A stretch of DNA of 64,000 nucleotides, taken from contig DATMPC010000088.1 of assembly GCA_035567895.1 (NCBI GenBank), positions 1-64,000 of the forward strand, given 5' to 3'. This DNA is from Terriglobales bacterium. GTDB lineage: Bacteria > Acidobacteriota > Terriglobia > Terriglobales > Acidobacteriaceae. The notes beneath the pieces were generated by a model. The model saw only the letters and a program-made list of their open reading frames with translations, did no database searches and was not told where the DNA came from. Below, in pieces: positions 1 through 9,644 of the stretch (its first letter is position 1; the number at the start of each line of letters is the position of its first letter). The position numbers and the translations under genes are program-made.

Positions 1-87
1 ATCGATCCGTTCCGAAAATGGATTATCTATCCGGCCATGTTGAAAACGATTCGTGCAACCTGGGATCGGAATGTCTGACCAAACGAC

Positions 88-381
88 TCACCGCTCAGCC
101 AGGAAGTTCTCAGCGACGAAGTCAGCCACTTGCCGGCCAAGGCGCTGACCTTGAGTTAAGTCGAAACGGAAGTGCACTCCGGCGAAGATCCGGCTCAGAG
201 TGGCCTCCTGAGCAGCATCTGAGAACGAATCGAACGACCGTTGCACTCCCGGCATGACCTCCGACGTAACCTGAAAATTGAAGTGGTCGCGATGAAAGAA
301 GGAAATCAGGACCGCTGCACCTGCTGCGCTGATTACAGCGTGAGCACCCGGATATGACGGGTCCGGAGTTGTATTGCCCAC
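88..381 (-). pseudogene. C-terminal remnant of a vanadium-dependent haloperoxidase / PAP2-type phosphatase
   Basis: The readable segment holds the last third of a vanadium haloperoxidase or PAP2 superfamily protein. The active-site signature PSYPGAH lies near its start, and the second signature SRIFAGVHFRFD, with its vanadate/phosphate-binding Arg and His, lies downstream. The ending GQRLGRQVADFV is typical of the family. These enzymes normally exceed 350 residues, so only the C-terminal part of about 97 is present. In the same frame just upstream (394-396) there is a TAA stop, and the sequence before it does not continue the homologous domain. The GTG at 381 has no ribosome binding site and is only the first possible start after that stop. 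I read it as a decayed, truncated gene; a sequencing error at the stop cannot be excluded. Confidence 0.6.
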
Positions 382-740
382 TTCGGGACTGGCTTAGGCG
401 CTCTCTTTTGGAATGTACTCTGCGCGTGGAGATTTATTCCCGACTTGAATCGACGATCGCCCGCCTCGTCCCACAAATAATGTCGATTCACTATCTCAGC
501 CATTTGCTCCCAACAAATCGAACTTCGGCGATCCTTTGCCCCGCATAGTACGCGCGTCGTCCCATGCTTAACGTTTATTAACCTGTCTCCCGGAATAGCT
601 GCTGAGAGACTTCGGTTTATACGTTGTGAGCTCGGAGTCTCTGAATTCATGTTTCGTTCCTATGCAAGTCCATATGCTTCGCGCGAGCTGCTCGGAGCTA
701 TCCATCAACTCAATCTTGAATAAGAAAGAGAAGTGAAAGA
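382..740. other. Intergenic region without a recognisable gene
   Basis: No convincing coding sequence is visible between the haloperoxidase remnant and the ferritin-like gene. The minus-strand reading frames here do not continue the haloperoxidase domain. The promoter of the ferritin-like gene must lie here, but I could not single out -35 and -10 boxes with confidence. Confidence 0.5.
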
Positions 741-1823
741 ATGAAGGAATTCAAAGCGACACCCACACTGCAATCGAATCGCCGTTCATTTCTTAAGAAT
801 GGAGTGCTGGCCGCCGGCGTAGCCGCAGCCGGCGCCGGACTATTAACAAACGCGTCTGCCCGCGATCGCGATGAAAGGGAGCGCAGTCTCTCGAAGGGAG
901 ATGCTGCGATATTGCAGCTTCTTCTTGCCGCGGAAATTATTGAGACAGACTTGTGGCAGCAATACAACGAACTTGGAGGAGTTGCCGCCAGCAACAGCTA
1001 CGTGGCTGCTCTCCAGAACCTCGATGGCGACATGCCTCAATACATCTCCGACAACACAGACGACGAGATGAGCCATGTGGCCTTCCTGCACGCCTATTTG
1101 AAATCCAAGGGCCATCAGCCGGTCGACCTCAGTCATTTTTTTAACTTGCAACCATCTTCGGTGCCTGGGGTTCCGCAAACGGGACGACTTACAAATCTAA
1201 AGCAGCTCAGTGTAGATACCAGTTGGTGGACTCGCTATCGCAGCAAGGAGAATCCCGATCTGGGTGCAACATTTCCTCAAGCAGTACCGAGCTTGAACCA
1301 GGGACAGCATCCAGCAATTCCTGTCTCGGCTGCGGACCTCAACGACAGTAACCACATTCAGGCAATCGCTAACACGGCCGGGTTTCATTTTGGATTTATC
1401 GAACAAGCCGGCACCAGCCTCTATGCGACTCTTAGCCAGCGAGTGTCCAGTCCGGAGGTCTTGAGAATCACGATCAGCATTGGCGGATCGGAAATCATGC
1501 ATTTTCAGGTCTGGCACGACAAGGCAGGGAATGCGGTTGCGCTAACGGATAACCAGCCGGGTGGAACGTTGACGTTCGTGAATCTCGCTGACAATCAACC
1601 GGAATCGCTGCAAGCCAACTTGATCATGCCTGAGCCTTGTGACTTCATTAAAGGGCTGCCAGAATGCGCGATCATTCGTCCAACGGGTGCAGGACAAATC
1701 GACGCGGCCGGTGCCATCAACGGTTTCATTGCTGACGGCCTTTTCATCGGACAGCCAAAACAGTTTCTTGAGTTGCTGCTTGACCTGGCGAACGAAGCGG
1801 ATCAGGCGCAACGAGAATTCTAA
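741..1823 (+). CDS. Tat-exported ferritin-like domain protein
   Basis: A 360-residue protein with a twin-arginine signal (RRSFLKNG at residues 14-21, then an Ala/Gly-rich hydrophobic stretch), so it is probably exported folded, with a metal already bound. The body resembles the Ferritin_2 group of ferritin-like four-helix proteins. Candidate carboxylate and histidine ligands sit in AEIIETD (64-70), DEMSH (108-112), FIEQAG (Glu221) and SEIMHFQ (Glu251, His254), the E...ExxH spacing expected of a di-iron site. The AGAGAAG ahead of the ATG fits a ribosome binding site. A strong terminator follows the stop, so the gene is probably monocistronic. Function beyond metal or oxidative-stress handling is unknown. 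Confidence 0.82.
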   Translation: MKEFKATPTLQSNRRSFLKNGVLAAGVAAAGAGLLTNASARDRDERERSLSKGDAAILQLLLAAEIIETDLWQQYNELGGVAASNSYVAALQNLDGDMPQYISDNTDDEMSHVAFLHAYLKSKGHQPVDLSHFFNLQPSSVPGVPQTGRLTNLKQLSVDTSWWTRYRSKENPDLGATFPQAVPSLNQGQHPAIPVSAADLNDSNHIQAIANTAGFHFGFIEQAGTSLYATLSQRVSSPEVLRITISIGGSEIMHFQVWHDKAGNAVALTDNQPGGTLTFVNLADNQPESLQANLIMPEPCDFIKGLPECAIIRPTGAGQIDAAGAINGFIADGLFIGQPKQFLELLLDLANEADQAQREF

Positions 1824-1871
1824 CTGGGTTAGTCATGCCCGAATCCGCGGTTTTTGGGAGTCATGACTGAG

Positions 1872-1898
1872 AAAGCCCGCACTGTGCGGGCTTTTTCT
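1872..1898 (+). terminator. Rho-independent terminator of the ferritin-like gene
   Basis: GCCCGC (1875-1880) pairs with GCGGGC (1886-1891) around a short ACTGT loop, extended by AAA/TTT pairs and followed by TTTTTCT. It lies about 50 bases after the stop codon at 1823. Confidence 0.85.
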
Positions 1899-2368
1899 AT
1901 TGCTAAGACGGAAGTTTGTAGGCCTCATGGCCGGCGTTGGCTCAATTTTCCTTGAGATAAACCGGCCTTTTCAACGGGTCCGAAGTTTTAATTCCCGTGC
2001 TCGTCTTTATCATCCTGCGAATTATCCGGAACACTCACAAAGCCAGAGCGAAGAAGCCGACGGGCGCGCTGATCTGCGCGTCGATTTACGCGTTATCGTC
2101 GTCCGACAATGTGATTGCGTCGGTGGTGGCCACTACCGTGCCGCCAGCCCCCACACTTTTCCCCTTTCGGGAAGCACTCTAGCATTGGGCCTCGTGAACG
2201 TCCTTTTTGTCCCAAAATAATTTCGCCACGAATTTTCATTCATCCTTAACCCTACCTTCACGAATCGACAACACGGGAGGAATAGCGTTTTCTCTTCGCC
2301 TCCTTCGTCGACTCACAAACTCGTTCGTCACTCACCAAACACAACCAACGCGAATTCTGGAGGGAACC
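1899..2368. other. Intergenic region, no confident gene
   Basis: The region between the terminator and the phosphoesterase start has no frame I recognise. A short + strand frame at about 1980-2182 encodes a hydrophobic stretch (VLVFIILRIIRNTHK) and could be a remnant of a membrane protein, but it has no proper start and is not annotated as a gene. Confidence 0.4.
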
Positions 2369-4423
2369 ATGGTATCCATGTCTTCTTCGAGCAAGTGGTG
2401 GCTGCGTGCGAAGGTCAGCACGTTAATGGCTGCCCTAACCCTGACTACCGTTCCTGCGTCGAGCCTCAGCGCCGACAACGATGTCGATCGTCACGACACT
2501 GCAACGCCGATCAAACACGTGATTGTGATCATCGGCGAGAACCGCACCTTCGACAATATTTACGCTACTTATCAGCCAAAGCACGGCAGCGTCTGGAATC
2601 TACTTTCCAAGGGAATCGTCAAATCTGATGGCTCGCCAGGCCCGAATGCTGGCCTGGCAAGGCAGTTTCAAATCCAGAACATCGACCCGGTCAGCTACTT
2701 CATCGACACTCGAAAGTTAAACAACCCCGGCAAGACCGCCTATTCGCCATTCTTGCCTACACCTGAAGCCGGATTCGCGCCTCCACAACCGGTGACCTTC
2801 AGCCAGTTCCTGAAGGATCCAGCGGACAGCGCTCCACCTTTCGACGCCAATACATTCTCAGTCTCGGAGCTACATACCATCTCTCCAGCGCTGGAATTCG
2901 AGCACCTGCCGCTACTAACGACAGGAACAACCGGTCTTAAGAACTGCGCCGCGGACCCGACCCTGCCGCCTACGCCTTGTGCCGAGCCAGACACGCGCAT
3001 CGCGAATTTCAACACTCTGGCGAACACTTCGTTCCAGATCACCGGACCGAAGGTGCCGTACGACGCCTATAGCGGCGACATGGTGCACCGTCTGTTCCAC
3101 ATGTGGCAGCAATCGGATTGCAGCGTGCTCGACGCGACGAAAGAAAATCCGTCCGGATGCAAGAACGACCTGTATCCATTCGTGGGCATCGCTCGCGGTG
3201 ACGACAGCGGCAGCAACTCGATGGGCTTCTACAACGTCCAGCAGGGCGACGCCCCGCTGTTCAAGCGCCTGGCTGACGAATACTCAATGAGCGACAACTA
3301 CCATCAACCCGTGATGGGCGGCACCGCCGTTCAGCACACCATGATTGGCACCGCCGATGCCCTGCCTTGGGAGCAGGTAGGCAATTTCCCGGCGCAGCCG
3401 CCGGTGAAACAAGTCGCTAATCCGAATCCCAAGAGCGCGACCAACGACGCTTATACGGTCGACGCACGCTGGACCGAATGCGGCGATCCTACTCAGCCGG
3501 GAATCCAGCCGATCATGGACTATCTAAAGTCCCTGCCGTGGCACCCGGACCAGACCAAGAGCAACTGCGCCCCGAACACCTTCTACATGATCAACAACAC
3601 GCGTCCCGGCTTCCTCTCGAACGGCCAGCTCAACACCGCCGCGATCAACGCCGGCACTGCTGTGCCGCCGTCTTCGCTGCGCACCATCGGCGACGCTCTC
3701 AACGAAAAGAACATCAGCTGGGCCTTCTACGGCGGCGGATTCAATGCTGCGGCCCGCTTTGACAACGGCTCCACCGATCCGGTCGACGTGTTGATCGGCA
3801 CCGGCGGCGATTGGTATTGCGACATCTGTAACCCATTCCAATACGCATCGTCGATCATGGGGGATCCGGCGCAGCGCCAGGCGCACATCAAGGACGCCAC
3901 CGATTTCTTCGACGGTCTGGAGCACGGCCATCTGCTCTCTGTGTCCTATCTAAAGCCCGACAGCTTTGGCGACGGCCATCCTGCGAGTTCCAAGCTTGAC
4001 GTGCTGGAGGCGCTCATGGACCGCGTTCTTGATGGGCTCCAGAGACATCAGGAACTCGCGAAAGACACCGCGTTCATCATCACCTTCGACGAAGGCGGCG
4101 GCTACTACGACTCCGGCTTCATGCAGCCCATCGATTTCTTCGGCGATGGACCGCGCATCCCGCTGATCATCGTGTCACCATTCACGAAGGGCGGCCATGT
4201 CAGCCACACCTATACCGACCACGCCTCCATCGTGAAATTCATCGAACGAAACTGGCAGTTGAAGCCGTTGACCGGCCGCAGCCGCGACAATCTGCCAAAC
4301 CCGGTTGCCGCCACCGACAACCCGTACGTACCGCTCAACATGCCGGCCGTCGGCGATCTCTTCGACATGTTCCATTTCGACAAAGACAAAGATCGCGATG
4401 GCAGTCACGACAACGATCGTTAG
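2369..4423 (+). CDS. Secreted phosphoesterase, phospholipase C / acid phosphatase family
   Basis: A 684-residue protein of the phosphoesterase family that includes bacterial phospholipase C and AcpA-type acid phosphatases; it should hydrolyse phosphate esters or phospholipid head groups outside the cytoplasm. The start is set by GGAGGGAACC just before the ATG at 2369; a longer in-frame extension to 2207 lacks such a site. An N-terminal signal peptide (residues about 12-34) precedes the family motif IGENRTFDNIY (55-65). Near the C-terminus the motif FDEGGGYYD and the segment DHASIVKFIERNW match the metal-binding end of the fold. The tail is rich in Asp and Lys. Substrate cannot be told from sequence. 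Confidence 0.88.
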   Translation: MVSMSSSSKWWLRAKVSTLMAALTLTTVPASSLSADNDVDRHDTATPIKHVIVIIGENRTFDNIYATYQPKHGSVWNLLSKGIVKSDGSPGPNAGLARQFQIQNIDPVSYFIDTRKLNNPGKTAYSPFLPTPEAGFAPPQPVTFSQFLKDPADSAPPFDANTFSVSELHTISPALEFEHLPLLTTGTTGLKNCAADPTLPPTPCAEPDTRIANFNTLANTSFQITGPKVPYDAYSGDMVHRLFHMWQQSDCSVLDATKENPSGCKNDLYPFVGIARGDDSGSNSMGFYNVQQGDAPLFKRLADEYSMSDNYHQPVMGGTAVQHTMIGTADALPWEQVGNFPAQPPVKQVANPNPKSATNDAYTVDARWTECGDPTQPGIQPIMDYLKSLPWHPDQTKSNCAPNTFYMINNTRPGFLSNGQLNTAAINAGTAVPPSSLRTIGDALNEKNISWAFYGGGFNAAARFDNGSTDPVDVLIGTGGDWYCDICNPFQYASSIMGDPAQRQAHIKDATDFFDGLEHGHLLSVSYLKPDSFGDGHPASSKLDVLEALMDRVLDGLQRHQELAKDTAFIITFDEGGGYYDSGFMQPIDFFGDGPRIPLIIVSPFTKGGHVSHTYTDHASIVKFIERNWQLKPLTGRSRDNLPNPVAATDNPYVPLNMPAVGDLFDMFHFDKDKDRDGSHDNDR

Positions 4424-4500
4424 ACTCTGCCGTGTAGCTCTCTCGAGTTGGAGTTCACGCTAATAACCGGTCGCCCACCTTTCGCTCGTTTTGCGAAGGC

Positions 4501-4606
4501 TGGGCGGCCGGGCTGTTTCAGTGAACCAAATCGCGCGAGAGTTGGGCCAACCATTGTCTGGAGTCTGATTGGAACCGAAACGGGAAAAGGCTGGCGAACC
4601 GTCCGC
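4501..4606 (+). repeat. Dispersed repeat family A, copy 1
   Basis: Shares the core CATTGTCTGG, GAGTCTGAT and ACCGAAACGGGAA with copies near 9645-9819 and 15924-16044. The ends are partly complementary G+C-rich arms (GGGCGGCC-type start, GGCTGG..CCGTCCGCC-type end). It lies between the convergent phosphoesterase and TonB-receptor genes. No protein is encoded. Confidence 0.7.
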
Positions 4607-4627
4607 CGCCCGTCCCTTCAACGTACG

Positions 4628-7600
4628 CTACCGACTCAGTCTAAGGGCGAACTGCACGACGCGCGGATCGGTCACAGTACTTATAATGCTGCCGAAAGCT
4701 GGTGTCCCGAAGCTGCCGTTTGGCTGTGCGAATGCCGGAGTATTTGTTATGTCGAACATCTCGGCTCGAAATTCCATGTCGGTGCGTTCGGTCAGCCTCG
4801 TATGTTTCGCGAGAGCGATGTCGAGATTGCGATACGCCGGCCCGCGCACAGGGTTTCGAGACGCGTTTCCCAGCGCAAACTGAGGCGTGGTTGCAAATGC
4901 GCCTGTGTTGAAAAATCGACCAGGTGCTCGCTGATCAGGAGACAGCGCAACGTCGCCTACGATGTTTGGGCGCTGAAGCACGAAGCCGGCAAACGCGTTG
5001 GAGTTTGTGGCTTGTGTCACCGTTACCGGCATACCAGATTGCAGCGACGCGATGGCGTTGAGGGACCATCCTCCCAGAAACGCGTTCATCACTCCGGATG
5101 ATGCAAACCGGTGCCCTCGACCGGCTGGAAGTTCATAGATTCCGCTTACGGACCAGACATTCGGCATATCCCCGCTTGACGAATCGCGCTCCAACGAAGG
5201 TCGGTATGTATCGGCCGCAACAAGGCTGCTGGAGTTCGGAGAGGAAAGTACAGTCGTTGAAAACACCGACGATGCAGAATCAATGAGTTTGGAATGCGTG
5301 TACGCAAACAACAGGTACATCCGGTGACTGAACCGCTGCTCCAACTTCGCTTCGACGGCGTTGTAGTTGGTGCTTCCTGTGTTGTTGCGGTAAATCGCGA
5401 CATTCTGGAAACGTGGAAAAGGCTTCAGCAGTTGCGCCGCACTCACAGTCTTTCCGCCAATGGGACTGGACGCCGGGATCTGCCCGAAATACGGATTTGG
5501 AACTTGCGCCAGCAGCGATGCTCCCTGCGCAAGCTGAGCCGTTGTGAGCTGGTTCAAGTTGAAGTCGGGAATCCCGACGTGCACGATGTGCGATCCCACA
5601 TACGCAACTTCGAACGACATATTGTTGGTAACCTGCCGCTGCACGGCGAGGTTCCACTGCTGGGCGTAACCCGAACCCGCATCGCGAGTGACGGTATAGA
5701 CACTCTGTCCGAGTCCAGCATCCGGTGTAAGCGGGATTGGCGCAACACTCGGACCCTGAGAAAGCGGAAACGCAGCATTGACGTTGTCCAGCGTTCTTTG
5801 TTGCACGTTTTGGATGAAGGGAAACTGCGGAGTAGTAAACGGAGTGGTGATGCCGGATTGATCGATGAAGACAATTCCATAACCAGACCTGACGACCGTC
5901 TTCGGCGTTAGGAGATACGCAAACCCTACCCGCGGAGCGAGATTGCTGTAATGCAGCTCGCGCGCGGAGCGAGAAAATCCGTTTTGACCTAGATAATTGA
6001 GCTGCTGCGTCTGCAGATTGAAAACGGCTCCCTGATTGTCCGCCTCGGTTGATGGAAAGTGCAAAGTCCAGCGCGCCCCTAGATTGACGGTAAGCCGATT
6101 GGTGACGCGCGAGTCGTCCTGAAGATAGAACTCCTCAATTTGGCCACGTGGCTGAATCACCTTCTGCTGCAGGTCAATCTGGAACGTATCAACTTGCCCG
6201 AGGAGAAAGCTGGCAAAAGCATTGCCGCTTGCTGTGACTCCCTGCTGATTTGTTCCCGTAACGGCAAATGCGAACGAACCGGTCGGATTAGGGGGCGCCA
6301 CGCTGTTGAGCTGATACCAGCGGAAGTCAATACCTCCCTTGATCGTGTGCGCGCCGCGAGCATACGAGACTCCATCGACCAACTCCCAGACGGAGGTTCG
6401 AAAACTGGCGGATGTGCTGGCGGACGAACCTAGCTGCTGAAATCCCGTGAAGGTAAACAAAGGCAGAGCGTTATTGAATGCCGCGTTCGTGGGAATACCC
6501 GGAATGCCCAGAGCCGAAGAAGCCGTGTCACTTAAGGAAGTTCCTACACTGGTGTTGCCACGCCGGGTGTAACCGAACCGAAGATCGTTGAGGAGGCGGT
6601 CGGAAAACGTGTGCGTCTCACTGAATACCGCTTGCTGGCCGGTAATGTTTGACAAACCATTTACGCCACCAGTCCCGATTACCGCTCCGGTGATTGCCCC
6701 GCTACCATCGGGAAGCGGAGTGACCGGCTGCTCAACGTCGTGAAAGTAGGAATAACGGCCAAAGCTTCGATCACGAGCTGTGAGTAGCCCATCTACACGC
6801 ACATCGAATTGATTCTGGTGATCGGCGTCGTTCGCCGTGCGAGTGAAGTTGTTCGCAGTGGCAGTTAGATTCGTAGGCGTTGGGAACCGTGACAGCAATT
6901 TCAAGGCCGCCGGATCCATAGGAACATTGATCACATCGTTCGGAAACTCCTGGCGTACGAACTTGCCTCCGGTGAACGTCGTAGTCGCTGGATTGAAAAT
7001 GTGGGCTACGCCCGTGAAGATTCCTTGCCGTTCCGCGAGCGTCGGAACAGTCGAAGTGCGAGTTACCCCGATGAGTTGTTTTACTCCCTGATATCCAGCG
7101 AAAACAAACAGTCGATTTCGCACGATGGGAGCACCAATACTCCCGCCGTAAAGATTGCGCCGATACTCAGGCTTGGGGCCAGTCGTGGCGAAGTAATTAC
7201 GCGCATTCAGAGCCTCGTTGCGGAAGAACTCGTACAAGCTTCCGTGCAGCTCGTTTGAGCCTGAACGGGTCGCAACATTCACCACCCCTCCATTGAAGCG
7301 GCCAAACTCAGCCGCTACATTATTCGATTCAACCGTGAACTCCTGAATGTCATCGATAATTGGGAAAAAGACGACCTGCCCAGGCTCGGGCTGCAGTGCT
7401 GAAATTCCGTCGTACAAGTATTCGTTCGTGCGTGGTCGTCCGCCATTGATACGCGGAAGAACCGTCCCCGGCGGTAACTCAACTCCCGGAGCAAGCGTCG
7501 TGAGTTGAACGAAATTGCGCGAGTTCAGAGGCATCCCGACTACTGCTTTCGTCGGAATATTGGTCTGAATATTGCTGGTCTGAGATTGAAATACCGGAGA

Positions 7601-7963
7601 AGTCGCCTCTACTGTGACCTCATCTTTCGTCCCCCCAACCTTCATTAACAAGTCGACACTCGTGGTTTGACCAACAGCGAGTGTCACATTGCTCACTGTT
7701 AGCTTCTGGAAGCCGGCCGCAACCGCTTCCAGTCGATACTCGCCAGGATTGAGACCGTCGAAGATATAGTCGCCAGACGCCGAACTCTTCGTTGATCGGT
7801 GGATGTCTTTTGTGATTTCGATGAGTTCAACGTCTGCATTTGCGACCGCTGCTCCGGAAGTATCCAGAACCCGACCATGCAGGCCGGCACGAACCTGCGC
7901 GACTCCAGCAGTTGAAAAGACGAGAAGGAATAAGAAAACAGAGGCTAGGTGGAAGCGAGTCAC
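4628..7963 (-). CDS. TonB-dependent receptor, Oar-like, with N-terminal carboxypeptidase-regulatory domain
   Basis: A 1111-residue outer-membrane protein. After the signal peptide (ending near AGVAQVRA) comes a carboxypeptidase-regulatory-like beta-sandwich at about residues 25-107 (GRVLDTSGAAVANADVEL, SGDYIFDGLNPGEYRL), then a TonB plug (about 115-240, including RPRTNEYLYDG and EFGRFNGGVVNVATRSG) and a long beta-barrel ending in an aromatic/Leu-rich strand, QFALRLSR. This architecture is greatly expanded in Acidobacteriota, where it is thought to take up large organic ligands. I chose the GTG at 7963 because GGGAG sits 7 bases upstream; a TTG at 8029 gives 22 extra residues without a better site. 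The gene follows the HTH-TOBE regulator on the same strand with about 95 bases between them. The ligand is unknown. Confidence 0.9.
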   Translation of the reverse strand: MTRFHLASVFLFLLVFSTAGVAQVRAGLHGRVLDTSGAAVANADVELIEITKDIHRSTKSSASGDYIFDGLNPGEYRLEAVAAGFQKLTVSNVTLAVGQTTSVDLLMKVGGTKDEVTVEATSPVFQSQTSNIQTNIPTKAVVGMPLNSRNFVQLTTLAPGVELPPGTVLPRINGGRPRTNEYLYDGISALQPEPGQVVFFPIIDDIQEFTVESNNVAAEFGRFNGGVVNVATRSGSNELHGSLYEFFRNEALNARNYFATTGPKPEYRRNLYGGSIGAPIVRNRLFVFAGYQGVKQLIGVTRTSTVPTLAERQGIFTGVAHIFNPATTTFTGGKFVRQEFPNDVINVPMDPAALKLLSRFPTPTNLTATANNFTRTANDADHQNQFDVRVDGLLTARDRSFGRYSYFHDVEQPVTPLPDGSGAITGAVIGTGGVNGLSNITGQQAVFSETHTFSDRLLNDLRFGYTRRGNTSVGTSLSDTASSALGIPGIPTNAAFNNALPLFTFTGFQQLGSSASTSASFRTSVWELVDGVSYARGAHTIKGGIDFRWYQLNSVAPPNPTGSFAFAVTGTNQQGVTASGNAFASFLLGQVDTFQIDLQQKVIQPRGQIEEFYLQDDSRVTNRLTVNLGARWTLHFPSTEADNQGAVFNLQTQQLNYLGQNGFSRSARELHYSNLAPRVGFAYLLTPKTVVRSGYGIVFIDQSGITTPFTTPQFPFIQNVQQRTLDNVNAAFPLSQGPSVAPIPLTPDAGLGQSVYTVTRDAGSGYAQQWNLAVQRQVTNNMSFEVAYVGSHIVHVGIPDFNLNQLTTAQLAQGASLLAQVPNPYFGQIPASSPIGGKTVSAAQLLKPFPRFQNVAIYRNNTGSTNYNAVEAKLEQRFSHRMYLLFAYTHSKLIDSASSVFSTTVLSSPNSSSLVAADTYRPSLERDSSSGDMPNVWSVSGIYELPAGRGHRFASSGVMNAFLGGWSLNAIASLQSGMPVTVTQATNSNAFAGFVLQRPNIVGDVALSPDQRAPGRFFNTGAFATTPQFALGNASRNPVRGPAYRNLDIALAKHTRLTERTDMEFRAEMFDITNTPAFAQPNGSFGTPAFGSIISTVTDPRVVQFALRLSR

Positions 7964-8058
7964 GTTCGAACTCCCATGGTGCTGCAGTAAACAGCGGAAA
8001 TTGGAGTTTAACGAATGTATATGACTCAAATCGCATCGTCAAACGCTCTGCCCGGCAA

Positions 8059-8490
8059 TCACTGTGGTCGCATCACCATAACCTCAGTTGACTTGATCAG
8101 CGCTGCCGCAATCTGACCTTTTGCAAGACGCATCTCGCGAACGGCGGCGGCGGTGATGATCGAGGTGAGGCGCTGTCCGCTGATGGAGAGCGTGACTTGT
8201 GCCATGAGTCCATCGACACGCAAGTCGATCACTCGTCCCACGAGTTGGTTACGCCCGCTGATCCTGCGAAACCTATCCCGCTTCTTAAACAGAGGATCGC
8301 GCGCGGGAATATCGGGCATTAGTCGGTCGATTTCAGACTCCGGAATCCGGTGATGCCCGCCGGGCGTTTTGACTGTTTTGATTTTTCTTCTGTAAATCCA
8401 TTGTTTCAGGGCGGGATAGCTCACGCCCAGGATCTTGCCTGCCTCACTCACGGGATACAGTTTGGTGCGCACGGCAGCTCTCATACCCAA
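8059..8490 (-). CDS. HTH-TOBE (molbindin-type) transcriptional regulator
   Basis: A 143-residue protein with two parts. Residues about 12-55 are a MerR/excisionase-type DNA-binding helix-turn-helix (KLYPVSEAGKILGVSY, then TPGGHHRIPESEID). Residues about 78-140 form a TOBE or Mop fold (NQLVGRVIDLRVDGLMAQV, LTSIITAAAVREMRL, GQIAAALIKSTEVMV), the domain that binds molybdate or tungstate in ModE and ModC. The likely role is an oxyanion-responsive regulator, although no molybdate transporter gene lies in the window. It is just upstream of, and co-directional with, the TonB-dependent receptor gene. The ATG at 8484 is an equally possible start. Oxyanion binding is inferred from the fold, not shown. 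Confidence 0.85.
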   Translation of the reverse strand: MGMRAAVRTKLYPVSEAGKILGVSYPALKQWIYRRKIKTVKTPGGHHRIPESEIDRLMPDIPARDPLFKKRDRFRRISGRNQLVGRVIDLRVDGLMAQVTLSISGQRLTSIITAAAVREMRLAKGQIAAALIKSTEVMVMRPQ

Positions 8491-8624
8491 CCTCCGTCTC
8501 CATCGCTGATCGCAAAGTACACATCAATTCTCACTGCAGAATCGATTCAATACGATTCACATCGTTGCGGTCAATTCCGCGAAGATAGCAGATAAGCTTG
8601 CAGTCGATTCGCCAGGAGGACTTC

Positions 8625-8804
8625 ATGAGAACACGCGTCCGCGAGGTTCTAATACTTCTTTCGTTGTTGCCGGTCCCATGCATTCTTGTTGCGCAACAGC
8701 CTGCAGCGGTACAGATTGCCGGGAAGGACCTCCAATCGGTTCAAATAACAGAGGGGGACTTGAAGAAAATGGCGAAGGGTGCGCCACCCGTCCAAGGGGA
8801 ATAA
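8625..8804 (+). CDS. Small secreted protein of unknown function
   Basis: The ATG at 8625 is preceded by a near-perfect AGGAGG at optimal spacing, which is the main reason to accept a 59-residue gene. The product starts MRTRVREVLILLSLLPVPC, a signal peptide or single membrane anchor, followed by about 30 polar residues (AVQIAGKDLQSVQITEGDLK). A Cys at residue 19 could be a lipobox Cys (VPC), but the preceding residues are not classical. It is divergent from the HTH-TOBE regulator and converges on the metallopeptidase gene, ending one base before that gene's stop. No family recognised. Confidence 0.6.
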   Translation: MRTRVREVLILLSLLPVPCILVAQQPAAVQIAGKDLQSVQITEGDLKKMAKGAPPVQGE

Positions 8805-8805
8805 A

Positions 8806-9588
8806 TTAACCGAGGTACGGGTTGTTCTTGATTAACCAACTACGTGACTGCTTGAAGTATGCCCGTACATTCGTGGAAAGGTGCTCTAACCATTCAGGTT
8901 TGGTCTCACCGCGTTCGGCAGCAAATTTAGCAAGAGCATAGCCGTAGACTTCCTCAGGAAGATAGCCAAGCCGCTGCATCGACCATCCCTGTCGTCTGTC
9001 GTCTTGATACTGGTTGAATCGCGCCGAGCAGTTGGAGGTGAAGATACCTAGGCCCAAAAATACCGTCAGTAAGTCAGTTAGCGGCTCGTGGTCCGGCGAC
9101 TTGGGATCAAGTAGGCGTCCCCCAAGGAGAATGACATGGCCGAGCTCATGAGCAAGCGTTGCAACCAGAGAAAGAGGGTCTTTAAGCTGTGTGCTCCTTA
9201 TCGCGACCACCATCTGTTCATCCTCGCTTAGCCCTTCGTCGCGGTTATAGTTTGTTCCATGATCGACGTACAATCCGGCGGGGCGATTTGCACCATCACC
9301 CCGCCAATATGGAAGAGCCTCGCGTAGGTGCTCGGTTTCATCCGGAAATACTTCAAGTTCGACTTTGCTGCGGTCCACCTTCAGGTATCCACAAACGCGG
9401 CGGAAGAGTATGGCTGCGGCGGCGGGTGTCGCGTCGTAGGGGTCGGGGAAATCCTCAGCGGTGGGCAAAGCAACTTTCGCTTCTACCAGACGTCTCCTAC
9501 CCAGTAGCTTCTCCAGGCGCTGGAAGCCGTCATCCACCCACTGGCGATCTTCGTCACTAATTGGCAACTTCGGAGAAAAGCCCAACAT
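8806..9588 (-). CDS. Putative zinc metallopeptidase with HExxH motif
   Basis: A 260-residue soluble protein without a signal peptide. The motif LATLAHELGHVIL places the zinc-binding HELGH at residues 147-151, and the Glu in DPKSPDHEPLTD (about residue 168) could be the third ligand. The charged N-terminal part resembles no family I can name. The protein looks like the uncharacterised HExxH proteins often found singly in soil bacteria; target and role are unknown. Its start coincides with the edge of an intergenic repeat region. Confidence 0.7.
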   Translation of the reverse strand: MLGFSPKLPISDEDRQWVDDGFQRLEKLLGRRRLVEAKVALPTAEDFPDPYDATPAAAAILFRRVCGYLKVDRSKVELEVFPDETEHLREALPYWRGDGANRPAGLYVDHGTNYNRDEGLSEDEQMVVAIRSTQLKDPLSLVATLAHELGHVILLGGRLLDPKSPDHEPLTDLLTVFLGLGIFTSNCSARFNQYQDDRRQGWSMQRLGYLPEEVYGYALAKFAAERGETKPEWLEHLSTNVRAYFKQSRSWLIKNNPYLG

Positions 9589-9644
9589 TACAGAAGAGCT
9601 GAAACGATCTTCAATTGTAGTTCACGTACTGTCTGGGAATCATA

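Noticed and set aside
18-257. Reading frame opposite the haloperoxidase remnant
   Set aside because: Antisense to a recognisable conserved domain; no ribosome binding site and no protein-like composition.
2207-2368. Longer start for the phosphoesterase
   Set aside because: The extra 54 residues precede a clear signal peptide, and the ATG at 2369 has a strong ribosome binding site.
4448-5101. Plus-strand frames across the TonB-receptor gene
   Set aside because: Antisense to a long, clearly coding receptor gene with an intact TonB plug and barrel.
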